Below are positions 62,330 to 64,000 of a stretch of 64,000 bases of DNA, one piece after another. Made by a program: the position numbers and the translations under genes. Numbering within the stretch: the first letter of the stretch is position 1; every line of letters starts with the position of its first letter. The stretch lies in contig NZ_BSFI01000007.1 in the NCBI RefSeq assembly GCF_027922265.1, positions 1-64,000 of the forward strand, in the 5' to 3' direction. This DNA comes from Hansschlegelia plantiphila (GTDB taxonomy: Bacteria > Pseudomonadota > Alphaproteobacteria > Rhizobiales > Methylopilaceae). A model generated the notes under the pieces. The model was not told the DNA's origin and searched no databases. It saw nothing but the letters and a program-made list of their open reading frames with translations.

Positions 62330-64000
62330 ATGCTCGACTCATCGACCACCAAACTCGGCGCGTGTCCGCATGACTGTCCCGACACCTGCGCGATGATCTA
62401 CACGACGGAGGAGGGCAAGCTCACCTCCGTCAAGGGCAACGCCGAACACCCGATGACGCGCGGGTCGCTGTGCGTGAAGGTCAAGGACTTCGAGAAGCAC
62501 CACTACAATCCCGACCGCCTGATGTTCCCGATGAAGCGCGTCGGGCCGAAGGGCGAGGGAAAATTCGAGCGCATCTCATGGGAGGAGGCGCTCGACACGA
62601 TCCACGCCCGGTTCAGCGAAACGATCGCGACACACGGGCCAGAGGCCATCCTGCCCTACAGCTATCTGGGCAACGAGGGCCTGGTGCAGGGGCTGACCGT
62701 CGGCGACGCGTTCTTCAACAAGCTCGGCGCGACGGTCGCGGAGAAGACGTTCTGTGGCTCGGGCTCCTCGACCGCGTGGCTGTTGACCAACGGACCGACC
62801 AACGGCACCGATCCGCTGTCCTTCACGCACTCGAAGTACATCGTGATCTGGGGCTGCAACTCGATCTCGACCAACATCCACCACTGGCACATCGTGAAGG
62901 ACGCGCAGCGCCGCGGCGCCAAGGTGGTGGTGATCGACCCCTACCGCTCGCGGACCGCCAAGGAGGCCGACTGGCACATCCAGCCGAAGCCCGGCACCGA
63001 CGGCGCGCTCGCGATGGCGATGATCCACGTCATCATCAACGGCAACCTGACCGACATGGACTATGTCAGCCGCCACACCGTCGGCTTCGACCAGCTGAAG
63101 GAGAGGGCGCAGGCCTTCACGCCAGAATACGCCGCCACGCTGTGCGGCGTGCCGGCCGAAGACATCCGCATGCTGGCGCATGAATACGCCACGACCAAGA
63201 ACGCAGCCCTCCGGCCCGGCGTCGCGGTCGAGCGGTCGGCTGGCGGCTCCCAGGCGCTGCGCGCGATCTTCTCGCTGCCGGCGCTGACCGGCTCGTGGAA
63301 GGATGCGGGCGGCGGCATCTATGCGATGCCGATGTGGGAGTTCCCGGTGCACTGGGACCGCGTCTGCCGACCGGACCTGATCCCCGAAGGCACCCGCACC
63401 GTCAACGTGCTGAAGCTTGGCGCGGCGCTCACCGGCGAAAGCGATCTCAAGCCCGGAATCCACGCGCTGATGGTCTACAACTGCAACCCGGTCTCGCAGT
63501 CCGCCGACACCGACAAGATCGTGAAGGGGCTCGAGCGCGAGGACCTGTTCACCGTCGTGTCGGAGCACTTCATGACCGACACCGCCCGCTACGCCGACAT
63601 CCTGCTGCCGGCGACCATGGCGGCAGAGCACGACGACCTGATGTTCTCGTGGGGCCACTTCTTCTTCACGCTGAACGAGAAGGCGATCGAGGCGCCGGGC
63701 GAGACGGTGTCCAACGCCCAGCTGTTCCGCATGCTGGCCAAGCGCTTCGGCTTCGACGAGCCGCAGTTCTCGATGGACGAGAAGGAGCTGATGGAGTGGT
63801 ACGTCGACTGGTCGTCGCCGAAGATGGCGGGCTGCGACATGGACTACTTCCGCCGCCACGGCTTCTGGCGGCTCGCGGTCGGCGATCCCTCGACGCGCAC
63901 CCCGCACGCCGAGGGCGATTTCCCGACGCCGTCCGGCAAGGTCGAGTTCTATTCGCAGTCCGCCGTCGACAACGGCAACTTCGTCGCCCCGCCGTTCCGG
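62330..64000 (+). CDS. Molybdopterin oxidoreductase, cut by the window end
   Basis: The first 557 residues of a DMSO-reductase-family enzyme. The N-terminal iron-sulfur motif is CPHDCPDTC with a fourth Cys in GSLCVK. Later come TFCGSGSSTAWLLTNG, YIVIWGCNSISTNIHH, VVVIDPYRSRTAKEADWHIQ, YNCNPVSQSADTDKIVKG and ADILLPATMAAEHDDL. There is no Tat signal, so it is probably cytoplasmic. It resembles the formate-dehydrogenase/assimilatory-nitrate-reductase-like single-subunit oxidoreductases, with unknown substrate. GGAGG lies 7 bases before the ATG. It runs past the right edge. Confidence 0.88.
   Translation, partial: MLDSSTTKLGACPHDCPDTCAMIYTTEEGKLTSVKGNAEHPMTRGSLCVKVKDFEKHHYNPDRLMFPMKRVGPKGEGKFERISWEEALDTIHARFSETIATHGPEAILPYSYLGNEGLVQGLTVGDAFFNKLGATVAEKTFCGSGSSTAWLLTNGPTNGTDPLSFTHSKYIVIWGCNSISTNIHHWHIVKDAQRRGAKVVVIDPYRSRTAKEADWHIQPKPGTDGALAMAMIHVIINGNLTDMDYVSRHTVGFDQLKERAQAFTPEYAATLCGVPAEDIRMLAHEYATTKNAALRPGVAVERSAGGSQALRAIFSLPALTGSWKDAGGGIYAMPMWEFPVHWDRVCRPDLIPEGTRTVNVLKLGAALTGESDLKPGIHALMVYNCNPVSQSADTDKIVKGLEREDLFTVVSEHFMTDTARYADILLPATMAAEHDDLMFSWGHFFFTLNEKAIEAPGETVSNAQLFRMLAKRFGFDEPQFSMDEKELMEWYVDWSSPKMAGCDMDYFRRHGFWRLAVGDPSTRTPHAEGDFPTPSGKVEFYSQSAVDNGNFVAPPFR

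Overview
The window is high-GC DNA from an alphaproteobacterium, most likely Hyphomicrobiales (Rhizobiales). The evidence is the housekeeping order TIGR02300 zinc-ribbon gene, class II aroA, cmk, rpsA, sppA, ihfB, lapA at the right-hand end, together with class II (CP4-like) EPSP synthase and many LysR-regulated catabolic genes. Genus cannot be decided from the sequence alone.

Layout. 1-300: an insertion-sequence end cutting off a phage-type integrase. 408-8565 (minus): a complete kdpFABCDE potassium-uptake operon, led by two tiny membrane proteins. 9207-22686 (plus): a catabolic island. Its AmiC/AmiR-like sensor and antiterminator precede a leader terminator; then come a cobalt nitrile hydratase whose beta subunit is encoded as two separate genes, its activator, the cobalt transporter CbtBA, an Rbs-type ABC importer, a double-domain nitrilase-superfamily hydrolase, an aldoxime dehydratase and an NTF2-like protein. 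Read as a pathway this gives aldoxime to nitrile to amide to acid, with import, cofactor supply and an RNA-level switch in one locus. 22799-31770: LysR-controlled oxidative genes (CoA-acylating semialdehyde dehydrogenase, GMC oxidoreductase, a PNPOx/ferredoxin-reductase/ferredoxin fusion, GST).

31771-39464 is an accessory region with relics (phage terminase tail, IS3 OrfA start, amidase tail, degraded nuclease), small secreted proteins, an XRE regulator and a 1080-residue RTX protein. 39513-48919 (minus) is a tightly overlapping operon: peptide-type binding protein, two permeases, a fused two-domain ATPase, a DeoR repressor, an M20 amidohydrolase and two APH/choline-kinase-like proteins. A palindromic AACCAC/GTGGTT operator candidate lies just upstream. 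49112-50760 holds two truncated genes joined head to head (DUF4238 and large serine recombinase) beside tRNA-Ala(GGC).

51103-64000 is conserved chromosome: zinc-ribbon protein, aroA, cmk, rpsA, sppA, ihfB, lapA, a YpfJ-type metallopeptidase, a cydAB (CIO-type) quinol oxidase, a UPF0104 membrane protein and a molybdopterin oxidoreductase that runs off the window.

All assignments are by reading motifs and by memory of the families; no search was run. The most unusual content is the split-beta nitrile hydratase island; next is the DeoR/ABC/M20/kinase operon, whose first ATPase domain has lost its catalytic residues.
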